From Symsagittifera roscoffensis (Eukaryota; Xenacoelomorpha; Acoela; Convolutidae): a stretch of DNA of 57,845 bases. The first letter of the stretch is position 1. Each line of letters opens with the position of its first letter. A program made the position numbers and the translations under genes. Location: NCBI RefSeq assembly GCF_963678635.1, contig NC_087068.1:14578027-14635871 (forward strand), read 5' to 3'. Below, one piece after another: positions 57,623 through 57,845 of the stretch. The notes beneath the pieces are model-generated. The model saw only the letters and a list, made by a program, of their open reading frames with translations. It was not told where the DNA came from and searched no databases.

Positions 57623-57845
57623 TTTAAAATCAATTGCTAGAATCAAAGTGAAACTTACTTGAAAAGGATTCGGAACCATATCGTCGGTAAACATCAAAGC
57701 TTTAATTGCGAAAAAATTTGCAAACCAAAATGAGTTAATATGCACGCTGCTAAATGCGTTTTAGATTTGAACAGAAATGACCTTGCCGGTAGTCTAGACT
57801 TTGATATGAGCTTGAAAACGAATCCGACCGAGCTGATTCTAATTG

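Overview
The window is AT-rich eukaryotic (animal) DNA. It is occupied almost entirely by one intron-rich gene on the + strand, encoding the HEAT-repeat proteasome adaptor and scaffold ECM29 (ECPAS/KIAA0368 in vertebrates). From splice sites, reading phase and remembered similarity to the vertebrate protein I could follow 29 coding exons from the start codon at 5577 to 57206. Their phases join without conflict into about 1,812 codons. The vertebrate and yeast proteins are roughly 1,850 residues, so the gene is nearly complete and only a short C-terminal exon is missing or unrecognised. The GT-AG introns, interspersed repeats, tRNA-like SINE sequences and a CR1/L2-like LINE with a 2A-like motif suggest an invertebrate, perhaps marine. 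I cannot name the species.

Layout. 1-5568 is upstream sequence: a satellite of about 166 bp period (340-1720) and several dispersed repeats. 4748-6930 and 6931-9111 are a 2.18-kb direct tandem duplication carrying coding exons 1 and 2. The second copy of exon 1 has lost its GT splice donor. Exons 3-13 lie at 10652-20926. A very large intron 13 follows, holding a satellite array of about 455-bp monomers (24065-31700). Exons 14-17 are present twice. A segment starting inside the array and ending in the middle of exon 17 (25676-34670) is repeated directly at 34671-41650. The upstream exon 17 is cut off after 99 nt and fused to satellite; the downstream copy is intact and continues into exons 18-29 (42844-57206).

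Introns. Nearly every long intron holds copies of a few dispersed repeat families: D1, the family from which the array monomers derive; R2 to R5; and a tRNA-like SINE. Intron 11 has a FLYWCH zinc-finger fragment on the - strand. Intron 21 (44576-48301) holds the decayed non-LTR retrotransposon, with endonuclease and reverse-transcriptase remnants, a mutated YADD box and a preserved DVELNPGP motif.

Function. Only one host gene is visible, so there is no operon or pathway context. The striking feature is architecture: two independent partial gene duplications inside one locus. Each contains a lesion (lost donor, truncated exon) that could let splicing still produce a single-copy ECM29 message. 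Assembly error must be excluded first, particularly for the near-identical second duplication beside a satellite array. I saw no complete rRNA or tRNA gene, no CRISPR array and no second intact protein-coding gene.
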